From assembly GCA_028564705.1 (NCBI GenBank), contig JAPXFQ010002081.1, positions 1 to 64,000 of the forward strand: DNA of 64,000 nucleotides, in the 5' to 3' direction. The translations under genes and the position numbers were made by a program. Each line of letters begins with the position of its first letter. The first letter of the stretch is position 1. This DNA comes from Apricaphanius iberus. Lineage: Eukaryota; Chordata; Actinopteri; Cyprinodontiformes; Aphaniidae. The notes below the pieces were generated by a model that searched no databases, was not told the origin of the DNA, and worked only from the letters and a program-made list of their open reading frames with translations. Of this stretch, positions 22,914 through 34,064 are shown in pieces.

Positions 22914-23707
22914 TGGTGAGTTCACATCTCCCCAAACGGACGCGTCAGTTGTGGCAAGATTACATGTAAAGTATATATGGTCGAGTACGTCAGAGGTCCA
23001 TCAGAGTCTCTGTGGTGCGTTGTGTGCATTGGCTCTGTCAACTTTTCAAGCGTTACTTGCATTGCAAGCGGCAACGTAGCAAACGCAAGCACCTAGAAGT
23101 CCAGCTAGCTGAACTTTTGACGGACTTGACGCACTTGACGCTGTGCGTCAACCAATCAGAGTGTCTCACTGTAGTGATGTCACTATACAGGTATCTTGAA
23201 TGAAGCGCTTGTCCAGTGAAAAATTTTTTCAACAAAAACCGATTTCAAAAATCAGAAATGACACTTATGAAATGAAGACAGATGGACATGCACCCCTAAG
23301 GAGGAATAGAGCACCTGTAGTTTGTGTCCTGGTTGGAGATTTGACCTCCGATGTAACCTAGGAGGATGTAAAATTGGGTGAGGTATAGACGGAAGTAGCG
23401 CTGAAAGCGAACATCATCCATAAGCAGTTTCTGGAGCAAATGGTTAAAACCCCCAAACACATCTGAAGATTGGGCGCTGATGCACCCGAATTTGACGTTG
23501 TCTTGCTTTATCTAGCAAATAAAGGCAAGCCACTCTCTCAATACTTTCCGCCCTAGCTCAGAACGTCTGGTCAGCAACATAGGAAGCCCCGCCCACGCAC
23601 TCCTTTTGGCTCAGAAGCAAACGCTGGAAACCAAAAGTACATGCATCAAACTACATGTGTTGGGTGCGTTGCATGATGCAGAGAAAGTGTGCGGTCTGAA
23701 CGGAGCA
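22914..23707. mobile_element. PIF/Harbinger-like non-autonomous element
   Basis: The left end TGGTGAGTTCACATC and the reverse complement of the right end TGCTCCGTTCAGACC are imperfect inverted repeats. Both sides are flanked by TAA (22,911-22,913 and 23,708-23,710), the 3-bp duplication of the TWA type expected for PIF/Harbinger. The interior includes GCGTCAACCAATCAGAGTG and several GCGTTG/CGCAAGC motifs often seen in fish Harbinger MITEs. There is no transposase. The short end match leaves some doubt. Confidence 0.55.
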
Positions 23708-24029
23708 TAAGGCTCATTCAAAAATAACAAAAAGGTAAAGATGACAGAGGGTTAAAAGATGAACACATCAGCTAATTAATAATTGAGCCTTGTGTGGTGA
23801 ACGTTTTATGTTAACCAGCCAGTGTTCATGGGTCTGGTGGACCCGCTATAGTTTTGGCTTTCCAAATCAACATTATTAAACCATTTTATGTAAAAATGCT
23901 CAAGACATTTTTACTTCATCCCAGTTATGGTTAATATTTGCCCTTTACCTTTGTTAGATCACAATTATGAATTAATGTTATAAATTAACATTTCTGTTAT
24001 AAAATGTAATAAAAAAGAAAATTAGTTAT

Positions 24030-24500
24030 CAAGTGGAGTGAGTAAAAAACACACATTTACAAACCTGAAACAGATAATGCTGAAAATTTTGCACATTTTC
24101 CAGAGACATTGACGAATGGAAAAGTTTTCTGCCAGTTTCTGCATTCCACATGGAGTATGTGGATTCCCCTTTAAACCTGAAAACTCTAGCAAGGATAATA
24201 ACCCCAAAGTAGGCATGTAAATCTATTTGGTTCATTGGGTCCTCTCTCCAAAAGCACACTTTCCTTATTTTACTGCATTACTGCTATCCATAACAATTTT
24301 ATTGATGGAATCCTGGATAAAACGCACAAATGAAGACTTTATGTCCACATCCACATTTCTTCATTTGCTATCTCGTGGACTTTGTTTACTCGTCTTTGTT
24401 TTGGTTCTAAATGGTGCTCAGCCTCATCCTCTTCCCCAAAGTCATGATCAGACAGAATTTTCAGAAATGTGATCCTTACATTCTGAAATCTCTTCCTCGG
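24030..24500 (-). pseudogene. piggyBac transposase remnant (PGBD-like)
   Basis: The minus strand encodes IDLHAYFGVIILARVFRFKG, then ESTYSMWNAETGRKLFHSSM. This matches the start of the piggyBac DDE domain (usually LKAFFGLLILAGVY.., SLWNAETGRPIFRATM). Upstream, near 24,400-24,480, an acidic segment (DFGEEDEAEHH) resembles the acidic N-terminal region of such proteins. Only about a quarter of a usual transposase is present, with stops and frameshifts, and the catalytic Asp residues further on are missing. Confidence 0.7.
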
Positions 24501-24767
24501 CATCATCAGATGCTTCTCGCTCTTCCTAAATTAATTGCAAGGCCCTATCAGTTGTGATAAGGAGCCACGCCGGCAAATTCTTATTTTTAGTTTTATGCCC
24601 CTACTTTGTAAGTTGGATGGGCATAGAGAAAATAAACCTTGGTTCCTGCAAGAGAGAGGGTAAAATGTAACAGCAGACAATGTTGGGGTTGAATTGTGAA
24701 TAATGTTCCAACTATGTGTGGGAGCAGGAGGGGCAGAAAACACTATCAGGAGTCCCAGGAAGGAGGC

Positions 24768-24872
24768 ATACAGGGTGTAGGTACACAGGACCTACATTTT
24801 CCACACCATTAGGAATGAGGCGGACAGAGTGTAGGTACACAGGACCTAGACTTTCCACACCATTATTAGTCC
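24768..24872. repeat. Two tandem ~58-bp units in the piggyBac-like element
   Basis: GTGTAGGTACACAGGACCTA occurs twice, about 58 bp apart, each followed by CTTTCCACACCATTA or a close variant. Confidence 0.85.
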
Positions 24873-25333
24873 TGGGTCCAGTGGAAATGAACACCCTGTA
24901 TGTAATGTAAATGCATAGGGGTGCGGAACAGTATGGGGTCACTGACATTTTTTTCTGTTTTGAAAATGAGCCAAAGCCAATAATTTTCAGATTGAAAAAA
25001 TAATTTTTTCAAATATCTTTTAATAAAAACTTAAAACAGGTCTCACAGACCCAAACACCATACAAGGGTTAACACAACTAACAATATCACACCATGAAAC
25101 AGTGACATGATAGGGAGGTCTGTCTGTAATTGAGCCCTACTTGCCTAGTTTTCGGAGTGTTTTGGATTTTATAGAGAATATCTCGTTATCTGGCTATAAA
25201 TCAAAGGGTTGCTTATGGCAACCCAGAAAATCAATTATTTATTTTTCTATCACGGGCACGGGCATCATAACCAGCTGATAGGCCCTGGGGCAGAGATGCT
25301 CAGAGCCCACCCCCCACGGCCCCTATATATCTG

Positions 25334-25370
<37 letters not shown>
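25334..25370. repeat. (TA)n microsatellite
   Basis: About 18 uninterrupted TA units. Confidence 0.97.
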
Positions 25371-25373
<3 letters not shown>

Positions 25374-26585
25374 TATATGCGTCAGATATTATGTTATTTC
25401 ATAATATCTCTGGTACCATATGACACATATAGTGTAACGATGGCATATATCTGTATCAAATTCACAGCACTGATATGACTCACACAACTTCATTTTCAAA
25501 AATAGGAACCTTCTTTTGAATCTGAATTGAACCTGCAGGATGACTTTCTGTCCATACAGGCAGTGAGGTTTCTGGCTTTTCCTGATGGACTCAAACTTAG
25601 CAGTCACCTCTTGTGTTTAAAGCTGAGATTAACAAAGAAATTTGGGTGTTTTATTTCGGATGCACAAAGAATCATACCGTGATCTATGACTGTGCTGACA
25701 TCGCTTCACTATGCTAACTTTCCTTAATAAAGAGTTAGCATATCATTATTTATTGGCTCACAAGAGAGGCTTAACTTTCCATCTCAGTTGTAGTTTGAAC
25801 TGTATAAAACCTTTTAGAAGTTCTGGCATTTATGTAACCAGGATAATCCAATGTAGTTGCTCACTGTTTTCCCGTGCAGGTCCTGCATCGATTGGGTTAA
25901 AAACACCATTGCTAATGCTAACGTTTGTACAAGTAAAAAATTTAATTCCAGCTATCTAAAAATAGAATTTGTCCTAGTAAGAATTCAGTTGTTCCTATCC
26001 ACAATATTAATTCTGGATAGGAATAATGTATTTGTGATAGGAGCCACTGCAAACCCCACACACATGAATGGGAACTGTGATGTCATTTGTCCTAGGAAGA
26101 ATTACATTTTGGATATGCCTAATGTTCATTTATACTCCGCATTTCTTTCCTTCTAGAGGACCACGCCCTGAAATTCATCTGAATTGTTTGATTGGTAAGC
26201 AAATGGTGCAATGGGAACTTTAGAGGCCACATGGTTGAAGTAGGTCACTTGTAATTTGGATCAATCAGTACCCTTAAATTAGCATATAAGATGATTGACA
26301 GAAAACCTGATGCGTAACAAAACAATGTTTTTTATTTACCTGAAATGATAGGCCCATAAGCGTCAAAGGCCCCTGGCCACCGCCCCAATTGGCCCATGCA
26401 TTAGGGCGGCCTTTATCAGGGGGCATCAACTTCATATAGATTTATTATGGATTTATATAAAGTTATATAAATTATTGAACCAGGTAATCAGTCTATCTGA
26501 AAGTTGAGCCCTCTGTCCGCCTTTTTGAAACTCACTCAATAAAAGAAGCAGGGAGATTCTATTCAGTTTAAAGGATTTTATAACT
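25371..26585. other. Unassigned non-coding stretch
   Basis: No gene recognised. Around 25,960-26,130 paired motifs (AATTCAGTTGTTCCTATCCAC and TCCTAGGAAGAATT) hint at a small MITE, but ends could not be fixed. Confidence 0.4.
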
Positions 26586-29225
26586 AAATTGTTCACAATC
26601 TGGCGTTGCTGGCAGAATTTTGTAAGCGCTTCTTCTATATCCCAAGGGAACGAAAAGGCTGTTTTCCGAGGTAATATTGGGATTGGGGTTACTGATTGGA
26701 TAGAAGAGGTAATTCAAGAAAATCTTGATTTCGACCTCCTGGATATAAGAACAGAAGCAATCAGGTGGGAACTTGAAGGAAAATCTTCAGATGCTGGACA
26801 AAGAAGCTACTCAGTGCCATAATTTTGTGCAGTACAAAATTCTTCAAATAGTCAGTCAAATTCACATTCTGTTCCAAGGGTTCCTGATGGTCTGACAGAA
26901 ATTAAGGAAATTTAGCTGAAGCAGCAGGAACAGCTGAATCTGCTCTCCCAAAATGTGTTGCTGTTGCAGCCTCCCCTTGGGCCCCATAACCGAACAGAAC
27001 AACCCCTATTATCTGTAGGCATCAGAAAACAGGCCACATTGCCCCCAGGGAGAGGTGGCGGCAGCATATCAGCAGGCGGGAAACTAGCCCCTTCTGCTTT
27101 GCAGAGCCACAATTCAGAACGGAGATGCTTTGGCTCAAGAGGTTCTGAACATAAGTGTTCAGTTTCAAGGCTCATTGGGCATTGCCCCACAGTGCTCGTG
27201 AAAATGGGGGATGCCACACTACAAAGCGTTCTTGACACTGGTTCCATGTACAATCACACAGAGTTTCTTTGATCAAGATTGGCAGGGACCCTTACAGGCC
27301 TGTTCTTGGCTGGAGCTCCGTGCAGCAAATGGGCTTAGTATACCTTATGTTGGTTATCTCAAAACGGATGTGGAAATGTTGGGTAAAGTGCTATTGAAGC
27401 AAGGTATTTTGGTTGTTAAGGACCCCCACAACATTCTTCTCAGCCTAAAGTACCAGGTGTGTTGGGCATGAATGTCATTACAGAATGTTACAATGAGCTC
27501 TTTACAACACGGTGACGGTTTGTTTGTACTGCCAGATATTAGTCATACTGTGTCTTTATGGCACATGGCCTTCAAACATTGTCAATTGCAGACAGATTGC
27601 CCTAAAATTGGTATGGGGTCGCAAGCCAATCTGGGTGTCAGCCCCTTAAAAGTTGTTGCTGCTACAAGCCCTCGGGCCAGATATTGTACCACAGATTCTG
27701 GATTAGTTGAGCCACTGAAAACTAAAAATTGCCTTCCTGCAGGGGTGTTGGTGTCACCTGCTGTGGTAACATTTGTCAGGGGGACCATACATGTCCCCAT
27801 TGTTAATGTCAGTGAGGTGGATGTGTGGCTTTATCCCCATACTATGGTAGGAAATTTAGGCCCTACCTGCATAGTCAGCCTTCCAGAAGGTGTCACGGAG
27901 GTGGGGGGAGCCATATAAGATACCATCTCTGCACAAGTCAGTTCTGTTAAACAACATCTAGATGTTATATCCAAGTTAGATTTGTCAGCCCTGAATGATA
28001 TAGAACAGGAGAGGGTTAGGTCCCTGCTTAGGATGTATGGAAGTGTGTTTTCTGCTCATGAAGGTGACCTGGGTTGTACAAATCTAATCGAACATGAAAT
28101 CCCTCTGTTGGATGATGTGGGAATTCGCCAGAGGTTTAGGAGGATCCCTCCTTCAGAGTATTCAGCAGTAAGGGCGCACATTAGACAACTGTTGGATAGA
28201 TAGGTGATCCGTGAGAGCAGTAGCCCCTATGCCTCCCCAATCATCATTGTGAAGAAGAAAGACGGGAGTATCCGCCTGTGTGTTGATTAGTGGCAGCTAA
28301 ACAGTAAAACCCGTCGGGATGCTTTTCCTCTGCCAAGAATCGAGGAGTGTTTGGATGCCTTGTCAGGAGCGGAATGGTTTTCCACCCTTGACCATGCAAA
28401 AGGCTATAATCAAGTACCGGTGTCGGGACTGGATAAGAAGAACACTGCCTTCTTTACGCCCTTTGGGTTGTTCGAGTTCAATAGAATGCCGTTCAGATTG
28501 TGTAATGCGCCTAGCATATTTCAACATCTAATGGAGCGAATGTTTGGGGCTCAACATTGTCAGTCTCTGTTATTAGGATGAGGTTGTTGTTCTTTCTTCC
28601 TCAGTTGATGAACACTTGCATCGTCTGGAAACTGTATTGGATCGCCTGAAACAGGAGGGACTAAAAGTGAGGCTTGATAAATGTGCTTTCTTCAGAAAAG
28701 AGGGAAAAAATACCTAGGCCATGTCATCTCCAGTGAGGGGGTGTCTACGGACCCGGATAAAATATCCACTGTAAAGAACTTGCCCAGTCCAACTAGTGTC
28801 CCAGAGCTCAGATCTTTTCTGGGCTTCGCCAGCTACTACAGGCGATTTGTCGAAGGCTTTGTAAAGTCGGCCGCACCGCTCCACCAGCTAGTAGCTGAAG
28901 TGCAGAAGATGCAGGGTCAGCAGCGGATACAGCAGTTGGGAAACAACTGGTCAGAAAATGTTAAAAAGCTTTTGAAGGGCTGAAAGTTAAGCTAATTGAT
29001 GCACCTATTTTAACATATGCAAATTACTCCCTGCCATTTATTCTTGAAATACATGCCAGTCACAGTGGCCTAGGAGCAGTGCTCTCCCAGGAGCAGGGTT
29101 CGCCCAGTTGCTTTTGCCAGCCATGGACTTAGACCCACTGAAAGGAACATGTCTAATTATAGCTCCATGAAACTAGAATTTCTGGCACTAAAGTGGGCTA
29201 TGACAGAAACATTTTGAGAATTTTA
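26586..29225 (+). pseudogene. Ty3/Gypsy gag-pol, 5' two-thirds, decayed
   Basis: Fragments in order: a gag tail with LDIRTEAIRWELEGK (26,740-26,790); a retropepsin with LDTGSM at 27,231-27,248, followed by a frameshift; a spacer with VPIVNVSEVDVWLYP; then reverse transcriptase (28,000-28,980) with SSPYASPIIIVKKKDGS, WFSTLDHAKGYNQV (first catalytic Asp) and RSFLGFASYYRRFV. RNase H follows with ILEIHASHSGLGAVLSQEQ and MKLEFLALKWAMTE. Lesions include stops at 28,201 and 28,288, and loss of the Y-x-D-D active site near 28,575, which now reads as a stop followed by DE. The homologous integrase end lies at 35,316-35,685, after a 6 kb insertion. LTRs were not found. Confidence 0.9.
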
Positions 29226-29599
29226 GAGAATTTAGAGATGAAGTCTCAGGCAATTTAGACCAAGGACGAAACTTTGAGAGTGCTTTCACTAGCCTGGACC
29301 ACGCCAACAGATTAAGTTAACGATTTGCAAGCAAGAATAAGACTATAAATTAAGAATTTAAACAATTTATGCAAAGCATGGAGGAACGACGGTCTGGGAG
29401 CAGTGTCGTTGGAGACCCGGGAGGAAGACTCAGTGTGGGGGCGCAGTCTTCAGGAAACTCATCTTTCCGAGCCTGCTCAGGACCCCCCCAGCCGGAACCT
29501 AGAAGAGAGAAATGTTAGGAGCAGTGGCACTGGAGTGAACTCAAGCGTGAAACGGGGATGCTTTGAACAGCGGATGCTGTAAGAGAAAGGGGGAGGGTT

Positions 29600-30052
29600 A
29601 AGAGGGGCGGGTCAACGGGACCCGCAGAGAAAAGCAGGTCAGCGGGACCCCGAGAGAAAAGCGGGTCAGCGGGACCTCGAGAGAAAGTGGGTCAGCGTGA
29701 CCCCGAGAGTAAAGCGGGTCAGCGGGACCCCGAGAGAAAGTGGGTCAGCGGAACCCAGAGAGAAAAGCGGGTTGGCGGGACCTCGAGAGAAAGTGGGTCA
29801 GCGTGACCCCGAGAGTAAAGCAGGTCAGCGGGACCCCGAGAGAAAGTGGGTCAGCGGAACCCAGAGAGAAAAGCGGGTTGGCGGGACCTCGAGAGAAAGC
29901 AGGTCAGCGGGACCCCGATAGAAAGCGGGTCGGCGGTACCCCTATAGAAAGCGGGTCGGCGGGACCCCGATAGAAAGCGGGTCGGCAGGACCCCAAGAGA
30001 AAAGCGGGTCAGCGGGACCCTGGAAGAAGGCGGGTCAGCGGGACCCGGACCG
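29600..30052. repeat. ~25-bp minisatellite, array 1
   Basis: Repeats of GCGGGTCAGCGGGACCCCGA followed by GAGAAA or TAGAAA, with variants (GTGGGTCAGCG, GCGGGTTGGCG). There are roughly 17 units, and higher-order repetition is visible in the order of variants. Confidence 0.95.
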
Positions 30053-30587
30053 GGCAACCTAGAGGGATGGGAAGGGAGGGACAAAGTGAACGAGACAGAC
30101 AAGAAATGAGAGCCAGACGGGGTTTATATGTGTATCACAGTGTGATTGGGAATGTGTGAGGGGTCATAAGTGCCAGGTGAGGCGAGTTTAGGGCTGATTA
30201 GGATGTGCCAGGTGGATATAGGGCGTGTTCCTTACTCCTGAACTTAAGTTAACTTTGCTAAATCCATTTCACTAGCCTGGACCACGCCACAGATTAAGTT
30301 AACGATTCGCAATCAAGAATAAGAGTATAAATTAAGAATTTAAACAATTTATGCAAAGCATGGAGGAACGACGGTCTGGGAACAGTGTCGTTGGAGACCC
30401 GGGAGGAAGACTCAGTGTGGGGGCGCAGTCTTCAGGAAACTCATCTTTCCGAGCCTGCTCAGGACCCCCCCAGACGGAACCTAGAAGAGAGAAATGTTAG
30501 GAGCAGTGGCACTGGAGTGAACTCAAGCGTGAAACGGGGATGCTTTGAACGGCGGATGCTGTAAGAGAAAGGGGGAGGGTTAAGAGG

Positions 30588-30925
30588 GGCGGGTCAACGG
30601 GACCCGCAGAGAAAAGCAGGTCAGCGGGACCCCGAGAGAAAAGCGGGTCAGCGGGACCTCGAGAGAAAGTGGGTCAGCGTGACCCCGAGAGTAAAGCGGG
30701 TCAGCGGGACCCCGAGAGAAAGTGGGTCAGCGGAACCCAGAGAGAAAAGCGGGTTGGCGGGACCTCGAGAGAAAGCAGGTCAGCGGGACCCCGATAGAAA
30801 GCGGGTCGGCGGGACCCCGATAGAAAGCGGGTCGGCAGGACCCCGATAGAAAGCGGGTCGGCGGGACCCCGAGAGAAAAGCGGGTCAGCGGGACCCTGGA
30901 AGAAGGCGGGTCAGCGGGACCCGGA
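30588..30925. repeat. ~25-bp minisatellite, array 2
   Basis: The same unit as array 1 in the second terminal unit, about 13 copies, with the same order of variants at the left end and fewer copies in the middle. Confidence 0.95.
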
Positions 30926-31339
30926 CCGGGCAACCTAGAGGGATGGGAAGGGAGGGGCAAAGCGAACGAGACAGACAAGAAATGAGAGCCAGACGGGGTT
31001 TATATGTGTATCATGGTGTGATTGGGAATGTGTGAGGGGTCATAAGTGCCAGGTGAGGCGATTTTAGGGCTGATTAGGATGTGCCAGGTGGATATGGGCG
31101 TGTTCCTTACTCCTGAACTTAAGTTAACTTTGCTAAATCCATTTCACTAGCCTGGACCACGCCACAGATTAAGTTAACGATTCGCAATCAAGAATAAGAG
31201 TATAAATTAAGAATTTAAACAATTTATGCAAAGCATGGTGGAACGACGGTCTGGAAGAGGTGTCGTCGGAGACCTGGAAGGAAGACTCAGTGTGGGGGCG
31301 CAGTCTTCAGGATACTCATCTTTCCGAGCCTGCTCAGGA

Positions 31340-31560
31340 CCCCCAAAAAGGTCTTGATAAATTGATTAACTGAGAAGCGAATGCACATGGCGAAGAGCAG
31401 ATGATTTCGGATCGATATGCTGGAGAGTGCCAGTGGGATAGACTCTGGACTAACGTTGTCAGAGATCCTTGAAAGGGCGACTGAGGTAGCTGCACCTATG
31501 TGAATGGAAGGAACAGAGGAAAATTAGGGGGAGATGCCCGACCGGTGGAGAATCTGATGA
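31340..31560 (-). pseudogene. Duplicated tyrosine-recombinase C-terminus
   Basis: The minus strand reads IGAATSVALSRISDN, then a frame-shifted LGRW-like stretch and AYRSEII, paralleling the ISDN...LGRW...AYRSYIR motif at 32,350-32,560. Flanking sequence is duplicated too: TTAGCGGATAACCAGGACTG near 31,645 corresponds to TTAGCAGATAATCAGGAGTA near 32,952. The C-terminal recombinase segment and its downstream sequence therefore exist twice in tandem. Confidence 0.6.
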
Positions 31561-31706
31561 CAGGGATTAAGAACCAGAACCGGGTAGCTGGGATTTCGAT
31601 TCGGTGATGAACCGCGGCTTAAATTGTGAGGCATTAGCGGATAACCAGGACTGAACATAACGGGATGGCTTATAGGGACTGAGGTCAGAACCCCAAAAAG
31701 GTCTTA

Positions 31707-32344
31707 CACCTAAATTCCACTACATGCGCTCCACTCCGCTCTGCCCCGCCACGCACGCCGCAGCGGTTCTCTGTCGTCTTTAAATTACACTGCATGCGCC
31801 CCACCTCCGCTCCGCTTCGGAGCCCAGAGGTGCTCAACGAAGCATATGAGGGAATTGCAAGATAAAGAGATAAAGAGCAGTGCTACATACACGGAAGTCA
31901 GACCAAAATCATTAATTCCAAGGAAAACAAACAGAAAAGAACAGCTGATCTACTTCTATTTGCTATTATTCTTTGTCAAGATATCTCCACGGAATTTCTT
32001 AAACAATGGGTGAGTACATTTATAGCAGTTAAGCTGTATTTATTGTGTATTTTTTATCTTAAAAAAAAATAGAAATCTGTCTTTACTGATTTATTTTGAA
32101 AAACCGGATGATCTGCATTTTCAGCATCCTGCCTGGTACTTTTTTATTTGTGTAGATTTACTGCGGACTGTCTCCGGTGTCCGGCAAAATTCGATTCAAT
32201 CCTATTTTTGCCGGAGTGCGAAAAGGCGGCCGGCGCCCTGCGCCGCACGGCAGCGGTAGTGGAATAGTTCTTTTTCATTACAACGGGATCGGATTTGTTG
32301 CGGCGTGCGTGGCGGAGCGGAGCGCATGTAGTGGAATTTAGGTG
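31707..32344. mobile_element. PIF/Harbinger-like MITE (638 bp) with TTA target duplication
   Basis: The ends are perfect inverted repeats for at least 22 bp, starting CACCTAAATTCCACTACA; the similarity continues over about 50 bp with small differences (GCTCC.CTCCGC..CACGCACGCCGCA). TTA flanks both sides (31,704-31,706 and 32,345-32,347), as expected for PIF/Harbinger. There is no coding capacity. It sits in the recombinase gene of the DIRS-like element, so it is younger than that element. Confidence 0.82.
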
Positions 32345-32349
32345 TTAGA

Positions 32350-33410
32350 GTGACTAACAAAGAAGCGAATGTGCTTCTTAGATCGTACAGATTATTGCGG
32401 ATGTAGGATCGGTAGGCTGAAGAGGACCAACGGCCTAAGACTTGGATCACGTTGTCCGATATCCCAGACCTGAGGTAGCTGCACCTAGAGAATAGCCCAG
32501 CAGTGAATGGGCGCGACACAGATAATCCAGACCATTGCGGATGTGGGTTCAATGCAGGGAAGGGGACCGATGGCCTAAACTTGGATGATGTTTGCGATCC
32601 CTGATCTGTGGAGAGGAAAAACTCCCCTTTAATGGGAAGAATACTCTGGCAGAACCTGGCTCAGTAGCGTACATCTGCCGCGACCGTCTGGGGGTCTGAG
32701 AAGACAGAAGAGAGAATGGAGGATGCTCAGTCGCTTTGAGCATCATCTGAGCAGATGCTAACCAACAAGCGGTTGGAGCTTCTATGAAGAGAAAAACGCT
32801 GAGATAAACGAGTCCAGTAGTTGCAATGACAGCTTTGATAGGAACAATCAGATTAGATTAAGAATATAGCTTGATTATTAAGGGCTTTGTACTTACCCGG
32901 CATTATACTTACCTTATTCTGAAACGAGAAGCAGGTCAAATGACAAAGTGTTAGCAGATAATCAGGAGTAAACATAGCAGGGATGGGTTTGTTAGGGGGT
33001 GCGGTTAGAACTGAGACGGAATAGGTAGATTCGGACGGAAATGCAGAGCTGGTCTGTATTGCTTCGGCATAGGATGCAAATGAGGGTCTCCTGACTGAAA
33101 CATATGAAACATATGAGATGTCAGAGATTGGGATGAATGCATAGTCGTGTATGGTTGAAGACGGGGCGAACTCGGAACACTACAGGAAACTGAAGCAGAC
33201 GAGCAGGAGGGTGGACTGAGGAGATAGGTTGATGAATGGGATAGATAGCAGGAGCGAAGCATAAGAATGCAACGGGTAAAAAGGTTGGAGGTGAGCGTAA
33301 GCGATGTGTAGCTGAGGGAGGTTCTATCTTTTAAAACCTTTTGATAACATATGTGGCTATGATCAAGGGCTGGACAGGGGCTACCTGTCGCCAGCTTAAT
33401 GAAGATGCAG
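32350..33410 (-). pseudogene. Tyrosine recombinase of DIRS-like copy 1, decayed
   Basis: The clearest segment, on the minus strand at 32,350-32,500, reads SGISDNVIQVLGRW followed by SSSAYRSYIR. This is the conserved C-terminal signature of DIRS-type tyrosine recombinases, ending in the Tyr nucleophile region. Upstream the expected H-x-x-R block is shifted in frame (a GAATSG-like reading near 32,490). Further upstream (33,400-33,320) comes KLATGSPCPALDHSHI. The enzyme would have integrated circular cDNA without making target duplications. Multiple frameshifts and a MITE insertion abolish function. Confidence 0.68.
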
Positions 33411-33699
33411 ATCCGAGTCATAAGATTTGATGGTAGCTACGCAGATTATTATTCATATAAATATATATAGTATAAATATGATTGAACTGGAGTGAGAAGA
33501 AGTGCCAGGTTGACGGGAGAATAAGAATGAAAGACTATACGTTACGTGAGAGGCTTCGAAGATGTTCCGGCCGGACAGGTTGACAGAGAGGGTACCAGGT
33601 GAAAGACTATTTGAGATGGACTTCCGAGATGCGGTGAGGTAGTGACACTGAGGAGGCAATTGAAGATTGAGGCTAAAACTGTTAGGCCTGGAGTTTAGT

Positions 33700-34060
33700 T
33701 GATATCTGCAGTCGGAGCCTATGATCCGAATATCAGGTGAGAGACTATTGAAGATGGAGTTCTAAGATCCGGTGGTGGGGTCGAGCCAAGGCTCTGAATT
33801 TCTGAAAAGAGAATCAGCAATTCGGTTTAGGTGACCGGGGGCAGAAGCTGCTTAGAGTGTGAACTGATGTTGGGCTTATGGGGAGAGAGAGTGCGGCTGA
33901 GCTGCCTGATGGTGGATGGATGAGATCGAGACCTTTATCGATAATTTCCATAATGGCTGCCTTGTCTGAGTGGATTAGGATTCATAGTGATGGCGGAGTT
34001 ATGATAACCAGAGAGCGAAGCCCAGGGACTCCGGAGAAGTATATAAAGAGGTAGCCGGTG
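33700..34060 (-). pseudogene. RNase H domain remnant of DIRS-like copy 1
   Basis: The minus strand gives SLSILIHSDKAAIMEIIDKG, where the family has a YSDNSAV.NIINKGRS-like block, and further on FQKFRALA, resembling the SLSRFxFQKFRxLAP that follows the RNase H domain in DIRS-like elements. The same region in copy 2 (55,270-55,670) is better preserved and confirms the reading. Confidence 0.6.
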
Positions 34061-34064
34061 TTCT

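Larger units (their letters stand above)
23815..25068. mobile_element. piggyBac-like element with TTAA target sites
   Basis: The 1.25 kb element is bounded by TTAA on both sides (23,811-23,814 and 25,069-25,072), and its ends start with CC on the inward strand (CCAGCC left; CCCTTG right, reverse-complemented). Both ends contain a related block: TGGGTCTGGTGGACCCG on the left and TGGGTCTGTGAGACCTG on the right. This is the configuration of piggyBac transposons. A decayed transposase lies on the minus strand inside it. Confidence 0.75.
29284..31330. repeat. Tandem terminal units (~0.98, ~0.88 and 0.18 kb) of the DIRS-like element
   Basis: AGCCTGGACCACGCC occurs at 29,291, 30,274 and 31,149. Each is followed by AAGTTAACGATT, AATTTAAACAATTTATGCAA, GGAACGACGGTCTGG and GGGGGCGCAGTCTTCAGGA. 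Units 1 and 2 continue through a minisatellite to CAGACGGGGTTTATATGTGT and CTGAACTTAAGTTAAC. Unit 3 is only the first ~180 bp and passes directly into recombinase sequence. The length difference between units 1 and 2 comes mainly from minisatellite copy number. Confidence 0.92.

Noticed and set aside
29600..30925. Regularly spaced short repeats resembling a CRISPR array
   Set aside because: Units are contiguous with no unique spacers, in a vertebrate retroelement end; it is a minisatellite.
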